DNA from: Amycolatopsis sp. FDAARGOS 1241 | Lineage (GTDB): Bacteria; Actinomycetota; Actinomycetes; Mycobacteriales; Pseudonocardiaceae | Assembly: GCF_016889705.1 (NCBI RefSeq) | Contig: NZ_CP069526.1 | Location: 5,332,001-5,396,000, forward strand | Direction of reading: 5' to 3' | DNA length: 64,000 nucleotides | Shown: one piece after another, positions 26,121 to 34,297 of the stretch | How the letters are laid out: every line of letters starts with the position of its first letter | How positions within the stretch are numbered: the stretch's first letter is position 1 | Position numbers and translations under genes: made by a program | The notes under the pieces: model-generated | What the model saw: only the letters and a program-made list of their open reading frames with translations | The model's database searches: none | What the model was told of the DNA's origin: nothing

Positions 26121-26126
26121 TGCGGT

Positions 26127-26345
26127 TCAGCTCCCGGGGAGCGGGGCGGTGAACGCCTGCGTCAGCGCGGCCTTCAGCTCTTGGTCCAGGCTGGCGGCGA
26201 CGCGGCCGGGAGCGAGGCCAATGCCGTGGGACGCACCGGCGTAGACGTGGAGCTCGGTGGGAACCGCGGCCCGCAGCAGTCGGTTGGCGTACTCCAGGGC
26301 CTCGTCCACCAACAGGTCCAGGGCACCGATCATGACTACCGGTGC
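26127..26345 (-). pseudogene. Alpha/beta-hydrolase-3 C-terminal fragment
   Basis: The minus strand encodes APVVMIGALDLLVDEALEYA, then NRLLRAAVPTELHVYAGASH and GIGLAP. This is the Asp (LDLLVDE) and His (GASHGIG) end of an esterase/lipase of the hormone-sensitive-lipase type. The nucleophile half is missing; the HxlR gene begins where it should be. Confidence 0.65.
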
Positions 26346-26362
26346 ACGGGCGGTTGTGCTGG

Positions 26363-26722
26363 TCAGGGCCCGGTGGTCTCGCGGTTGTCGTACGTCGCGC
26401 GGGCGGCGTCGATGTGTGGCAGGTGCATGATGGCCCACTCGAGCAGCGGCGCAGTGGCCTCGCGCAGGGCCTGGCCCATCGTGGTCAGCTCGTAGCTGAC
26501 GTGCGGGGGCATGACATTGCGGACCGTGCGCGTCAGGAGTCCGTCGCGTTCGAGGTCGCGCAGCGTCACGGTGAGCATGCGCTGGCTGATGCCGTCGATG
26601 GCCCGCTTGAGCTCGGTGAAGCGCCGCGGCCCGTCCTTGAGCATGCGCACGATCAGCAGCGCCCACTTGTCTCCGACGATCCCGAGGACCTCGCGGGCTT
26701 GACACGGGTCCTGGGCCTGCAT
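26363..26722 (-). CDS. HxlR-family winged-helix regulator
   Basis: 119 residues, complete. It has the HxlR hallmark Cys near the N-terminus (DPCQAREVLGIVGDKWALLI), the recognition segment RRFTELKRAIDGISQRMLTV and the wing LTRTVRNVMPPHVSYELTTM. The RBS AGGAGGT is 5 bp before the ATG at 26722. It is divergent from an alpha/beta hydrolase gene with an inverted repeat between them. HxlR proteins often sense electrophiles through the Cys, so a detoxification role is possible. Confidence 0.9.
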   Translation of the reverse strand: MQAQDPCQAREVLGIVGDKWALLIVRMLKDGPRRFTELKRAIDGISQRMLTVTLRDLERDGLLTRTVRNVMPPHVSYELTTMGQALREATAPLLEWAIMHLPHIDAARATYDNRETTGP

Positions 26723-26794
26723 GGTTACCTCCTGAGAACCGGGGCACCGAAAAGTGCCGTATTGCCCGGTGCGCGCCGGGGGGATCACGATGTG

Positions 26795-26817
26795 CTCGGT
26801 TACCAAAGGGTACCGAG
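26795..26817. promoter_or_regulatory. Candidate HxlR operator
   Basis: CTCGGT-TACCAAAGGGT-ACCGAG, outer arms perfect, inner part mostly paired, located between hxlR and the hydrolase start. Confidence 0.5.
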
Positions 26818-26840
26818 GCACGAGGAGGAACCGCCCGACC

Positions 26841-27557
26841 ATGGCTACATTTCTGCTGGTACACGGCGCCTGGCACAACGGGCGAAGCTGGGACCGGGTG
26901 GTGCCGCTGCTGGAGTCGGCCGGGCACCGGGCGCTCGCGCCGTCGCTGACCGGTTACGGCGACAAGGCGCACCTGCTCAGCCCGGAGGTCGGGCTCGGCA
27001 CCCACATCGATGACGTCGCCGGCCTGATCGACGACGAGTGTCTCGAGGACGTGGTGCTCGTCGGGCACAGCTACGCCGGGATGGTTATCTCGGGAGTTGC
27101 CCATCGGATCCCGAGGCGGATCGCGCACCTGGTGTTCCTCGACGCGATGGTCCCCGACGACGGCGACACCGCGGTCGACGTCCAGCCGATCACCCAACAG
27201 CTCATCGACCTCGCAGTGAACGGCTGGCGGGTACCGCCGATGCCGGAACAGCCGCCGCCGCTCGGCCTGTTCGGAGTCACCGATCCCGACGACCTCGCCT
27301 GGTTGCGCTCGATGCTCTCGGACCAGCCGGTGCGGTGCCTGCGGGAACCGGTCCGACTGGACGATCCCATCGCGCGCACGATTCCACGCACGCACATCCA
27401 CTGCCTCTTGGGTCGGCCGGCGGGCATCACCCGTCGCCCCGTCCCAGCAGGCGAACGGGTACGGGAACTGCCCACCGGCCACGACTGCATGATCACCATG
27501 CCCGCCGAGCTCACCGGGCTGCTGCTCGAGGTGGCCCAGTCAGTTCTGGGCGAGTAA
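26841..27557 (+). CDS. Alpha/beta hydrolase (salicylate-esterase/PnbA-like EstC type)
   Basis: 238 residues. The first strand ends in FLLVHGAWHNGRSWDRV, a typical oxyanion loop of the methyl-salicylate-esterase-like hydrolases. The nucleophile elbow is VVLVGHSYAGMVISGV. The catalytic His lies in ELPTGHDCMITMPAEL near the C-terminus. GAGGAGG lies 12 bp before the ATG at 26841. The operator and divergent HxlR suggest inducible expression. The substrate is unknown. Confidence 0.85.
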   Translation: MATFLLVHGAWHNGRSWDRVVPLLESAGHRALAPSLTGYGDKAHLLSPEVGLGTHIDDVAGLIDDECLEDVVLVGHSYAGMVISGVAHRIPRRIAHLVFLDAMVPDDGDTAVDVQPITQQLIDLAVNGWRVPPMPEQPPPLGLFGVTDPDDLAWLRSMLSDQPVRCLREPVRLDDPIARTIPRTHIHCLLGRPAGITRRPVPAGERVRELPTGHDCMITMPAELTGLLLEVAQSVLGE

Positions 27558-27748
27558 CCACCCGGCCCGCTGCGGCAACCGGAACCGGCGAGGTGTTCTC
27601 ATAAACGACCTACCACACCGGCCGGTTCACCAAGGTGCCGCGACTGGCGAAGGAACTGCGGGTGCCGACACCGGCCGACGGCGGCTCGGGCCAGCCGTGG
27701 CGACCGGGAACCCCGCCGCCCGCGCCGATCGCTCCGGACACGCCGAGC

Positions 27749-27880
27749 GTGGACATCCGCATCGGCTACGCCCGCTGCTCGCACCTGACCCAGGAACTCC
27801 AGTCCCAGCTCGACGCGCTCGCCGGCCACGGCATCCCCGGGGACGAGATCTTCGCCGAGAAGATCTCGGTCAGTTCGCCG
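27749..27880 (+). pseudogene. Serine recombinase (resolvase), N-terminal fragment
   Basis: From GTG 27749 the translation is VDIRIGYARCSHLTQELQSQ, LDALAGHGIPGDEIFAEKIS. This is the catalytic N-terminus of a resolvase/invertase, with the active-site Ser in RCS. Similarity stops at 27880, where the convergent protease gene ends. A fragment resembling the later part of such a protein occurs at 31.23-31.43 kb in the same orientation. Confidence 0.75.
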
Positions 27881-28757
27881 AAGCCTGCCGGTACACGGTT
27901 TCCGCGACGGGCCCCAGCACCGGGCCGCCCATGGTGTTGGGCTGGTCCGGGTCGAGGCTGCTGTTCACCGAGACGACCGTGCCCGAGCCGGTGGCCGCGT
28001 CGAAGTCGGCGAGCCACGGCCCGCCGCTCGAGCCGCCGTCCAGATCACACGGCACGAGCTGCTGCGGATCGCCGGGGGTGCTGCTGCGCTGATCGACCGT
28101 GCTGTTCCCCGTGCAGGACAGCAGTTCCTCGCCGAGCTGCGGGTGCGTGTCGGGGTAGCCGAACGTCGTGACCCGCGGTCCGGGCTGCCGGTCGAACGCC
28201 ACCGGCTGCGCGCCGGCCACGTCGTTGACGTGCTTGCCGCCGACGGGGTCGACGACGACGGCGGCCACGTCGTGGTGCGAGTCGGTGGTCAGGTCCTTCG
28301 GGGTCAGCACCGTGCGCACCGGGAACACCCCGAACGGCCGGTCGCCCTGGTCGTAGCCGGGCACGAACACCATGGTCGGGTACGACAGATCGGGTGCGCC
28401 GGGCTTCCAGACACAGTGCCCGGCCGTGAGCACGACGTCGTGGTTCCCGCTGCGGACCGACGTCGCGGTGCAGTAGCTGTCCAGGCCGTTGTCGCCGTGC
28501 ACGAAGAAGAGCCTGCCGATGGTGCCCAAGGGTTTTCCTTGCCACGGTTGGGAAATCGGCCCGGTCGGCCCGAGGTCGTTGTCCTGGCCGACCTGCTTCA
28601 TGCGCTGCGGTGTCCAGTACGCCAGGGCGTCGGCGCGTTCCTGCGGGGTGAAGTTCACGACCGCGACGCTGTCGTCGGCCGAGGCCACCGCGGGCGCGGC
28701 GCCCGCCGTAACCAGGCACGCGGTCGTGATCGCCAGTGCTGTCCGGGTCCTGTGCAA
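27870..28757 (-). CDS. Secreted trypsin-like serine protease
   Basis: 295 residues, chymotrypsin fold. The TTG at 28757 is chosen because GGGAGG precedes it and it opens directly on a signal peptide (RTRTALAITTACLVTAGAAP, ending AVASA-D). The catalytic His is in VVLTAGHCVW, the Asp in DSHHDVAAVVVD, and the Ser in DLDGGSSGGPWL. A Cys pair around the His (SYCTATS...AGHC) fits a disulfide. The layout resembles Streptomyces V8-like/trypsin-like exported peptidases. It is transcribed toward the resolvase fragment and overlaps its end. Confidence 0.88.
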   Translation of the reverse strand: MHRTRTALAITTACLVTAGAAPAVASADDSVAVVNFTPQERADALAYWTPQRMKQVGQDNDLGPTGPISQPWQGKPLGTIGRLFFVHGDNGLDSYCTATSVRSGNHDVVLTAGHCVWKPGAPDLSYPTMVFVPGYDQGDRPFGVFPVRTVLTPKDLTTDSHHDVAAVVVDPVGGKHVNDVAGAQPVAFDRQPGPRVTTFGYPDTHPQLGEELLSCTGNSTVDQRSSTPGDPQQLVPCDLDGGSSGGPWLADFDAATGSGTVVSVNSSLDPDQPNTMGGPVLGPVAETVYRQASAN

Positions 28758-28908
28758 CGTCGGCCTCCCTTGTGACGAGATGATCACTCGGGAGACGTGC
28801 CGAGCCGGGTCGGGGTTGCGCCCCGAGAGCACCCCGACCGGGTGATCGGGGCCTGCGAACGCGGACCCGGCCGGGTGGTCGCGGCACCCGGCCAGGGTCG
28901 CGCCGTGC

Positions 28909-29037
28909 TCAGAGCGTGGCGTACAGCGCCCGCTCGAAGTCTTCGTAGAGCTTCATGAACGGCGGCGGCACGAACGGCAGCGACTGGCTGTAGATCGCGC
29001 CCGTCACGCCCGTCTCGCGGTCGATCCCGTCATCGCG
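28909..29037 (-). pseudogene. Beta-lactamase-family hydrolase C-terminal remnant
   Basis: The minus strand encodes TGVTGAIYSQSLPFVPPPFM, KLYEDFERALYATL and then a stop. This matches the end of serine beta-lactamase-like esterases (LPF...LY..FE.A.Y). The rest of the gene is not present. Confidence 0.5.
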
Positions 29038-29187
29038 ACGATCCCCCGCTCCCGGGGCACGGGTCCGCGGGCATCGTGCGTCGCCCACCGTCTAGCGGCT
29101 CACGACCAGGATGGCCCCAAGTAGGCCGCGATGACGACGGCCGGCTGGGTGCGGCGGTGAGCACAGTGGGTGCGCCAGGATGATCGA

Positions 29188-29727
29188 ATGACCGAGCACG
29201 ACGAACAAGCCCGTCCGTCGGCGTCACCGGAAGACGAAGCACGCAGGATCGCGACGGCGCTGGAGCGCCTGCGGCGAATCGACGTGTGGCGGCTCGCCGG
29301 CGGCAGCGACTCCCCACACGGAACGGCCCGGGTGTGCCGGGTCGGTCCTGGTCGGGTGCTGCACGTGATCGGGGCGAGCGAGATGGCGCAGGGCCTGCGG
29401 GAGTTCTACGGCCGTGGTGACGTCGTGGGCTGGACGTTGCAGCCGATGGCCGAGACCCGCACGCTGCTGGCCGAGTTCCGCGACCGCATCGCCGCGGCCG
29501 GCGACGGCAGCGACCGCGGGTACAACCAGCTCGAGCGCAGCGGCTTCGTCTACGGCGAAGAGGTCCAGGCCTGTCCCGACGAGGCGCTCCTGGACCTGCG
29601 CAACATCGGCCCCGCCGTCTTGCCCCGAATCCGAGCCGTCCTCCCGTACACCACACCACCGCAGTCCGCCAACGCCGTGGCTGGCGGCGGCAACGAGCGA
29701 GCCACGCTGCTCGCACGCACCCTGACC
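29188..29727 (+). CDS. Hypothetical protein with helix-hairpin-helix (RNAP alpha-CTD-like) C-terminus
   Basis: About 180 residues from ATG 29188 (MTEHDEQARPSASPEDEARR). Middle section GGSDSPHGTARVCRVGPGRV, EMAQGLREFYGRGDVVGWTL. Then ALLDLRNIGPAVLPRIRAVL, a helix-hairpin-helix pattern like that in RNA polymerase alpha C-terminal domains. The frame does not stop where the protein-like part ends (about 29727). It runs on through a shifted copy of a duplicated segment into the next gene, up to 30303. I treat that extension as an artefact of rearrangement. Confidence 0.55.
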
Positions 29728-29782
29728 CCCCTCCGCGCGGGCGCGCAACGCGGAGCTCGTCGACGGGCTCGGCGCCTCACGG

Positions 29783-29941
29783 ATGCCGCTGGCGGCACTG
29801 GAGAAGATCGTTGCGTCGCTCAACAGCGAACCCGTGCCGCCCGCGGATGGCATGGGCGAGCTGCTGTTGGACACCGCGGGGCTGACTGGTCTGCTCGAGC
29901 GCTACCGCGCGACTCATCGGCGCAGCGAAGTCGACGCGTGA
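29783..29941 (+). CDS. C-terminal segment of a small conserved protein (repeat copy 1)
   Basis: From ATG 29783, 52 residues: MPLAALEKIVASLNSEPVPP, then ELLLDTAGLTGLLERYRATH. The upstream in-frame codons (RARNAELVDGLGASR) look like the end of an N-terminal half that is otherwise missing. Its stop overlaps the GTG start of the next gene (GTGA). The encoded segment is repeated in that next gene. Confidence 0.4.
   Translation: MPLAALEKIVASLNSEPVPPADGMGELLLDTAGLTGLLERYRATHRRSEVDA
29789..29898 (+). repeat. 110-bp direct repeat, copy 1
   Basis: Differs from 29956-30065 at two bases only, spaced 167 bp apart. It codes for the same peptide in both copies, but in different frames relative to the upstream gene. 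Confidence 0.9.
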
Positions 29942-30303
29942 GCGGGATGACGAAACTGGCGGCACTGGAGAAGATCATTGCGTCGCTCAACAGCGAACCC
30001 GTGCCGCCCGCGGATGGCTTGGGCGAGCTGCTGTTGGACACCGCGGGGCTGACTGGTCTGCTCGATGCTGGGCTGCACGACGACCTGACGGGCAGCGACA
30101 AGAACTACACCCTGGATTTCTTGCCCGGTGGCGCGCCGGTGCCGGGCGATCCCGACCGTGTCGGCACGGTAGTTGCGACCCGTTGGGGCGCCGCGCCTTA
30201 CGTGGTGCTGGCCGAGAATGTGTCGCTTCGTCGTGCGTGGGAGACCGTCTTCGCGAAGTGGCCTGACCGGTTGTCGGACGCGTTCAACGTGCTGTCGTCC
30301 TGA
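29938..30303 (+). CDS. Hypothetical protein carrying repeat copy 2
   Basis: 121 residues from GTG 29938, or 118 from ATG 29947 (MTKLAALEKIIASLNSEPVP). The first ~36 residues are the duplicated segment. The rest is different (DDLTGSDKNYTLDFLPGGAP, VVATRWGAAPYVVLAENVSL). The structure suggests a chimera: the head of one gene copied onto the body of another. No family recognised. Confidence 0.55.
   Translation: MSGMTKLAALEKIIASLNSEPVPPADGLGELLLDTAGLTGLLDAGLHDDLTGSDKNYTLDFLPGGAPVPGDPDRVGTVVATRWGAAPYVVLAENVSLRRAWETVFAKWPDRLSDAFNVLSS
29956..30065 (+). repeat. 110-bp direct repeat, copy 2
   Basis: See copy 1 at 29789-29898; 108 of 110 bases identical by eye. Confidence 0.9.
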
Positions 30304-30398
30304 ACCCGCCTCACGCCGTCCCTTTTCTTTTGCTGGCGTTGTCGGACCTGCGTTCTACAGTGCGGGCATGGCGATCACCTCGCGCGGAAGCTACATCG

Positions 30399-31126
30399 TT
30401 GCCCGAACAGGACAAGTCCAGCTTCAGCTGCCCTCACTGCGGCGCCCTGACCGGGCAAGAGTGGCATGCCCTTGGCTTTGAAGGCGCGCCAGATGAGCAG
30501 GGATACCAGGAATGGCTGTCGCTGCAGTCGGTGCCCGCTCCGATCCCCGACTCTGTCTTCGTCGGGCCCCAGTTCAAGGCGAAACATCTCTGGTACGGCG
30601 CGCAGTGCTACAGCTGCAAGCAGTGGTCTATCTGGTTTCGGAACGCCGTGGTGCACCCGCAGCGCAGCCTGGCCAGCACGCCCAACCCGGCCATGCCGGC
30701 AGAAGTGCAGGCGCTCTACACCGAGGCGGCACAGGTGGCCGCCATCTCCCCACGAGCCGGCGCTGGCGCTTGCGCGCGCGGCGATTGAGCGGCTGCTGAA
30801 GTTGCTCGACGACGACTGCTCCTTCGGGGACGAACCTGCACGGCTACATCCGGCGTGTCCGCCCGCGGGTCAGCAGTTCTTTGGGGCATCTGCCCGACGT
30901 TGCACGAGTCACCGGCAACCAGGCCTTGCACGTGGAAGAGCAGCCGTCGACCCGCATCGTGCTGATCTTGGACGACAATCCCGGCACCGGCGTTCTCGAA
31001 ACGCTGCTGCAGACGGCAAACGACCTGGTGGATGAGCTCCTCACGCGACCGCGGCGCGCTCAGGAGCTCTATGACCAGCTTCCTGAAGGAGTCCGGCGGC
31101 AGGCACAACCCGCCGCGGGCAGTTAA
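30399..31126 (+). pseudogene. DUF4145-domain protein, two frameshifts
   Basis: The frame from TTG 30399 starts LPEQDKSSFSCPHCGALTGQ (zinc ribbon, paired with AQCYSCKQWSIWF). It continues VQALYTEAAQVAAISPRAGA. Near 30765 the frame changes to ALARAAIERLLKLLDDD, and near 30830 again to NLHGYIRRVRPRVSSS, VARVTGNQALHVEEQPSTRI and TANDLVDELLTRPRRAQELY. Together they reproduce the full DUF4145 layout: ribbon, ALxxAxExxL, V..GN.A.H, ELxxRP. DUF4145 is found in restriction-modification and defence contexts. Two independent shifts make it a pseudogene, barring assembly errors. Confidence 0.75.
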
Positions 31127-31229
31127 CGGAGGCGTCTTCGTGGGCAGCGGCACCTGACCGGCATCGATTGGTCGGGTGTTCGTTCAACGTGCCGGTGTCT
31201 GGAGGTCAGGCGCCGAGGCGGACCCTGCA

Positions 31230-31430
31230 GCCCGGTTGGCGCCTCATCGCGGTCAAGATCCTTGAAGGCATCGCCGCCGGCGAGCACACCGAACGCAACC
31301 TCATCCTGGGCATGGCGCTGGCGCTGGCCGAGGACCGCCGCCGCGACATCGTCCGCAAAACCCGCAACGGCTTGGACGCCGCACGCGCACGCGGGCGGGT
31401 CGGCGGCCGGCCCCCGCGCCGTCAGGGGAC
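31230..31430 (+). pseudogene. Serine recombinase, catalytic-domain end fragment
   Basis: The plus strand encodes VKILEGIAAGEHTERNLILG, MALALAEDRRRDIVRKTRNG and LDAARARGRVGGRPP. This matches the E-helix and linker of resolvases (the AE.ER..I..RT..GL.AAR..G..GGRP pattern). It ends where the tetR gene ends at 31422-31430. Whether it comes from the same gene as the N-terminal piece at 27.75 kb cannot be decided. Confidence 0.7.
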
Positions 31431-31970
31431 GAGGAGGCCGACCGCGGTGGCCATGCGGCCGAGATACGCCTCCCGAGTCTCAACCTGGTGCTTCAACCCG
31501 ACCGACGCGCTGATCAAGGTTTGCGCGACACCGGCTGCCGCCTCCCCGCCCACCGCGGCGACGACGAGTTCTTCGAAACGCTTCGGGGCCGTGAGAGCGA
31601 GCGGCCCGAGTAGGTCCGGGTTCTGCTCGATGACCGCCGGGATGTCGCGGCTTATCGGTCCGATGTAGCGGCCGGCCCACCGGTCGAACGCGCCGATCAG
31701 CCGCTCTCGCAACGGCTTTCCGGTGTCGGCGAGGAGCTCCTCGGCCGCAGCGAGGTCCCGCTCGAGCGCCCGGGTGACCGCCATGCGGAACAGGTCTTGT
31801 TTGGACGCGAACAGGAAGTACAACCCTGGCCGGGAGATCCGGGCCGTGCGCGCGACTTCCTCCATGGAGGTCTTCCGGTACCCGTGCCGGGCGAACGTCA
31901 GCAGCGCCGACTCGAGCACTGCGTCACGGCGACCGGTCTCGGCGGCGTCCGAGGCTTCGGAAACGGCCAT
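31422..31970 (-). CDS. TetR-family repressor
   Basis: 182 residues. HTH: RRDAVLESALLTFARHGYRK, TSMEEVARTARISRPGLYFL, FASKQDLFRMAV. The C-terminal ligand domain is intact (YIGPISRDIPAVIEQNPDLL). Divergent from an SDR gene; a long inverted repeat with AT-rich arms lies between them and overlaps the probable promoters. Confidence 0.88.
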   Translation of the reverse strand: MAVSEASDAAETGRRDAVLESALLTFARHGYRKTSMEEVARTARISRPGLYFLFASKQDLFRMAVTRALERDLAAAEELLADTGKPLRERLIGAFDRWAGRYIGPISRDIPAVIEQNPDLLGPLALTAPKRFEELVVAAVGGEAAAGVAQTLISASVGLKHQVETREAYLGRMATAVGLLVP

Positions 31971-31995
31971 GCGGCGACTCTACGGGGTTCAATCC

Positions 31996-32027
31996 AACTA
32001 TACAAGTTCTATTCAGTCTGTATAGTT
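31996..32027. promoter_or_regulatory. TetR operator / divergent promoter region
   Basis: Perfect 9-bp arms AACTATACA and TGTATAGTT separated by 14 bp, 7 bp before the SDR start. The arms also resemble -10 elements (TATAGT), so repressor binding would block both promoters. Confidence 0.7.
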
Positions 32028-32033
32028 CGCGGC

Positions 32034-32975
32034 ATGACCGCGCGGAGGCTCGTCACCACACCGTTCACCGCTGCCAGCACCGCGGACGAAGTGCTGGCGG
32101 GCGTCGACCTCGCCGGCGTCCGCGTGATCGTCACCGGGGCGTCTTCCGGGATCGGCGCGGAAACCGCTCGCGCGCTGGCCGTCGCGGGAGCCGAGGTGAC
32201 CCTGGCAGTCCGCGACACTGCCGCCGCGACCGCGGGGCCCCGTTCGCGGGTCGCCCGGCTCGACCTCGCCGACCGGGCGTCCGTCCGCCGGTTCGTGCAG
32301 GAGTGGGATGGGCCCTTGCACCTCCTGGTGAACAACGCGGGCATCGTCACCAGCGGACCGGCCTACACCGCGGAGGGCTGGGAGCTGCAGTTCGCGACGA
32401 ACCACCTCGGCCACTTCGCTCTGGCCAGTGGCCTGCACGCGGCGCTGGCCCGCGGCGCTGCGGATCGCGGCGAGGCGCGGATCGTCTCGGTCAGCTCGAC
32501 CGCGCACATGCGCGCCGGCGTCGACTTCACTGACCTGCACTTCACGCGCCGCGTTTACGACCCCCAAATCGCCTACGCGCAATCGAAAACGGCGAACTCG
32601 CTGTTCGCGGTGGAAGCAACCCGCCGCTGGGCGGCCGACGGGATCTTCGCGAACACCGTCAACCCCGGGGGAGTCGCGACCGGACTGCAGCGGAACTTCA
32701 CCCTGGCGCAGAAGGAATCCCTCGCCGCGGCCGAAGCTGCGGGCATCTTCACCTACAAGACGGTGGAGCAGGGAGCAGCGACGAGCGTCGTCGCAGCGGT
32801 CGCACCGCAGTTCGCCCACACGGGCGGCCACTACCTCGACGACGCGCAGGAGGCGTACACAGTGCCGGACGACGCCGAACTCGCCGACCACCCGCACGGG
32901 GTGAAGGCATGGGCCCTCGACCCGGCGACCGCGGAGCACCTCTGGAGAGTGTCGGCCGACCTGACCCGGGGCTGA
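32034..32975 (+). CDS. Short-chain dehydrogenase (WWOX/retinol-dehydrogenase-like)
   Basis: 313 residues. Cofactor motif VIVTGASSGIGAETARALA, LLVNNAGIV, catalytic Ser in RIVSVSSTAHM, and the active-site Tyr-Lys in IAYAQSKTANSLFAVE. The C-terminal extension of about 70 residues (TYKTVEQGAATSVVAAVAPQ, GGHYLDDAQEA) is typical of long-chain SDRs close to retinol dehydrogenases and WW-domain oxidoreductases. It is controlled by the divergent TetR. The substrate is unknown. Confidence 0.88.
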   Translation: MTARRLVTTPFTAASTADEVLAGVDLAGVRVIVTGASSGIGAETARALAVAGAEVTLAVRDTAAATAGPRSRVARLDLADRASVRRFVQEWDGPLHLLVNNAGIVTSGPAYTAEGWELQFATNHLGHFALASGLHAALARGAADRGEARIVSVSSTAHMRAGVDFTDLHFTRRVYDPQIAYAQSKTANSLFAVEATRRWAADGIFANTVNPGGVATGLQRNFTLAQKESLAAAEAAGIFTYKTVEQGAATSVVAAVAPQFAHTGGHYLDDAQEAYTVPDDAELADHPHGVKAWALDPATAEHLWRVSADLTRG

Positions 32976-33462
32976 CCGCAGTCAGCTGGCAGGGACGACG
33001 TCGTCCGCCGCAACATCTCGAACGCGCCGGCGGTGAACAGCCGGATCGCGAGCATTCGGGCGTCTCAGACGGACAAGACGCTCCCGAGGAAGAAGATCGC
33101 GTTCCCGAGCACACGACGGTGCGCGAGCGCGGGCGATTCGACGAGGAAGTGTTCACCACCTGGCTGATGCGAGCCAGGGAACTCGAAGCCGCGTGACGTT
33201 ACTGCCAGGCGCACCGCCCGGCGCTTCGTCAGGTCGCCGGCACCGCACCGACGAGGCGGTGTCGTTCCCGCTCCTGGCATCGCAGTGCTCAGCGGCGGGC
33301 GAGCTTCGAGCGGATCACGGGCACCTTTTGTTCCAGAGTCGCGATGACGGCCGTGCGCAAGTCCGCCGACGGGCCTCTCCTCACGGGGTGCCAGGGTCTG
33401 CTCACCTCTCCAGGCATGGCGATATCAGTGTTCCGTGGTCAGGACCTGGCGGGTTCAGACTG
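32976..33462. other. Gap without a supported gene
   Basis: About 490 bp. A plus frame ends ERGRFDEEVFTTWLMRAREL and a minus frame contains RLFTAGAFEMLRR, but neither has a start and RBS or a known domain. Confidence 0.35.
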
Positions 33463-33786
33463 TCACTGCACGGTCAACTGCCAGTCAAGGACGATGGTGA
33501 ACTCCTGGATCGCGGGAATCACCGTGAAATCCAGCAGGTTCGCAGCTGCCCCGATGTGCAGGAACCCGCCGTCGCTGCCCGGAAACGCCATGCCATGAAG
33601 CAAAGCGTGCTCGGTTGGGGGGACTACGGCGAAAGCCGCACCTACCCGGCGATTGACCAGGAACAACCCGGACCGGTCCTCCGTCTCACCGAGCGGATGC
33701 TCCTCACGGATGAAGTAGGCCAAGGTGGGTGGTAGCGGCATCGGCTCGGGGAACCACCGGATCGCCCTGCACGCGCCGCACAACAT
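33463..33786 (-). CDS. Hypothetical protein
   Basis: 107 residues. The section PTLAYFIREEHPLGETEDRS, GLFLVNRRVGAAFAVVPPTE, GGFLHIGAAANLLDFTVIPA looks like a real globular protein. Its ATG overlaps the stop of an upstream minus frame (TGATG at 33784-33788; PDDVWGHFGEFTEVASEDND), so it may be the second half of a broken or coupled gene. Family unknown. Confidence 0.4.
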   Translation of the reverse strand: MLCGACRAIRWFPEPMPLPPTLAYFIREEHPLGETEDRSGLFLVNRRVGAAFAVVPPTEHALLHGMAFPGSDGGFLHIGAAANLLDFTVIPAIQEFTIVLDWQLTVQ

Positions 33787-34009
33787 CAGCGAGCGTTACG
33801 CCAAGCGCGCGCCACAGCGCGTGGGACGATGGCACATTCACACAGGTTGGAACCGGGCTGCCCGGCGGTGTTCCGAGTCTCGAGGAAGATATGACCGATG
33901 CCGGGGAGGTCATTGTCTTCCGAGGCGACTTCGGTGAATTCGCCGAAGTGGCCCCAGACATCGTCAGGCAAGCGGGGCTACCGCGGGCTCTCGACTCGCT
34001 GACGTTGCA

Positions 34010-34249
34010 GTGGCCGGCCACCGCGAACAGGGACGAAAAGCGACGGAACTCGCGCTCGAGCACCTGGCCGCCCACCGCGGCCGAATCGACCGGGACCTGC
34101 TCGCGCACGTCTCCCCGGCGCTGATGGAACACGTGAACCCGTACGGCACCTGCGAATTTTCGGTCCAGGCCGAGTACGCCCACACCGGGTTCCGGCCGCT
34201 GCAGCGCCCCCGCCGCCACACCGTGACCCGGGCCAGGGTTCTCCCGTAG
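34010..34249 (+). pseudogene. Tn3-type transposase C-terminal remnant
   Basis: The plus strand encodes ALEHLAAHRGRIDRDLLAHV, SPALMEHVNPYGTCEFSVQA and FRPLQRPRR. This is the pattern of the C-terminus of actinobacterial Tn3-family transposases (HVSP...EHVNPYG...RPL). Only about 75 residues remain. It abuts one copy of the 74-bp repeat beside the terpenoid operon. Confidence 0.5.
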
Positions 34250-34283
34250 CGGCACGGTGGCGCTGCATTGCGACAGTTTCGGC
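34210..34283 (+). repeat. 74-bp repeat flanking the terpenoid operon, left copy
   Basis: Nearly identical, in the same orientation, to 40749-40823 (a few substitutions and one indel). The second copy is inside a small minus-strand frame reading AETVAMQRHCAATGELLARV, so the repeat may be the start of a duplicated small gene. Confidence 0.8.
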
Positions 34284-34297
34284 TCCCTTGCGGGCCT

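Noticed and set aside
29170..30303. A single 377-residue protein across this interval
   Set aside because: The middle reads a duplicated segment out of its normal frame (Arg-rich run), so the long frame joins two genes artificially.
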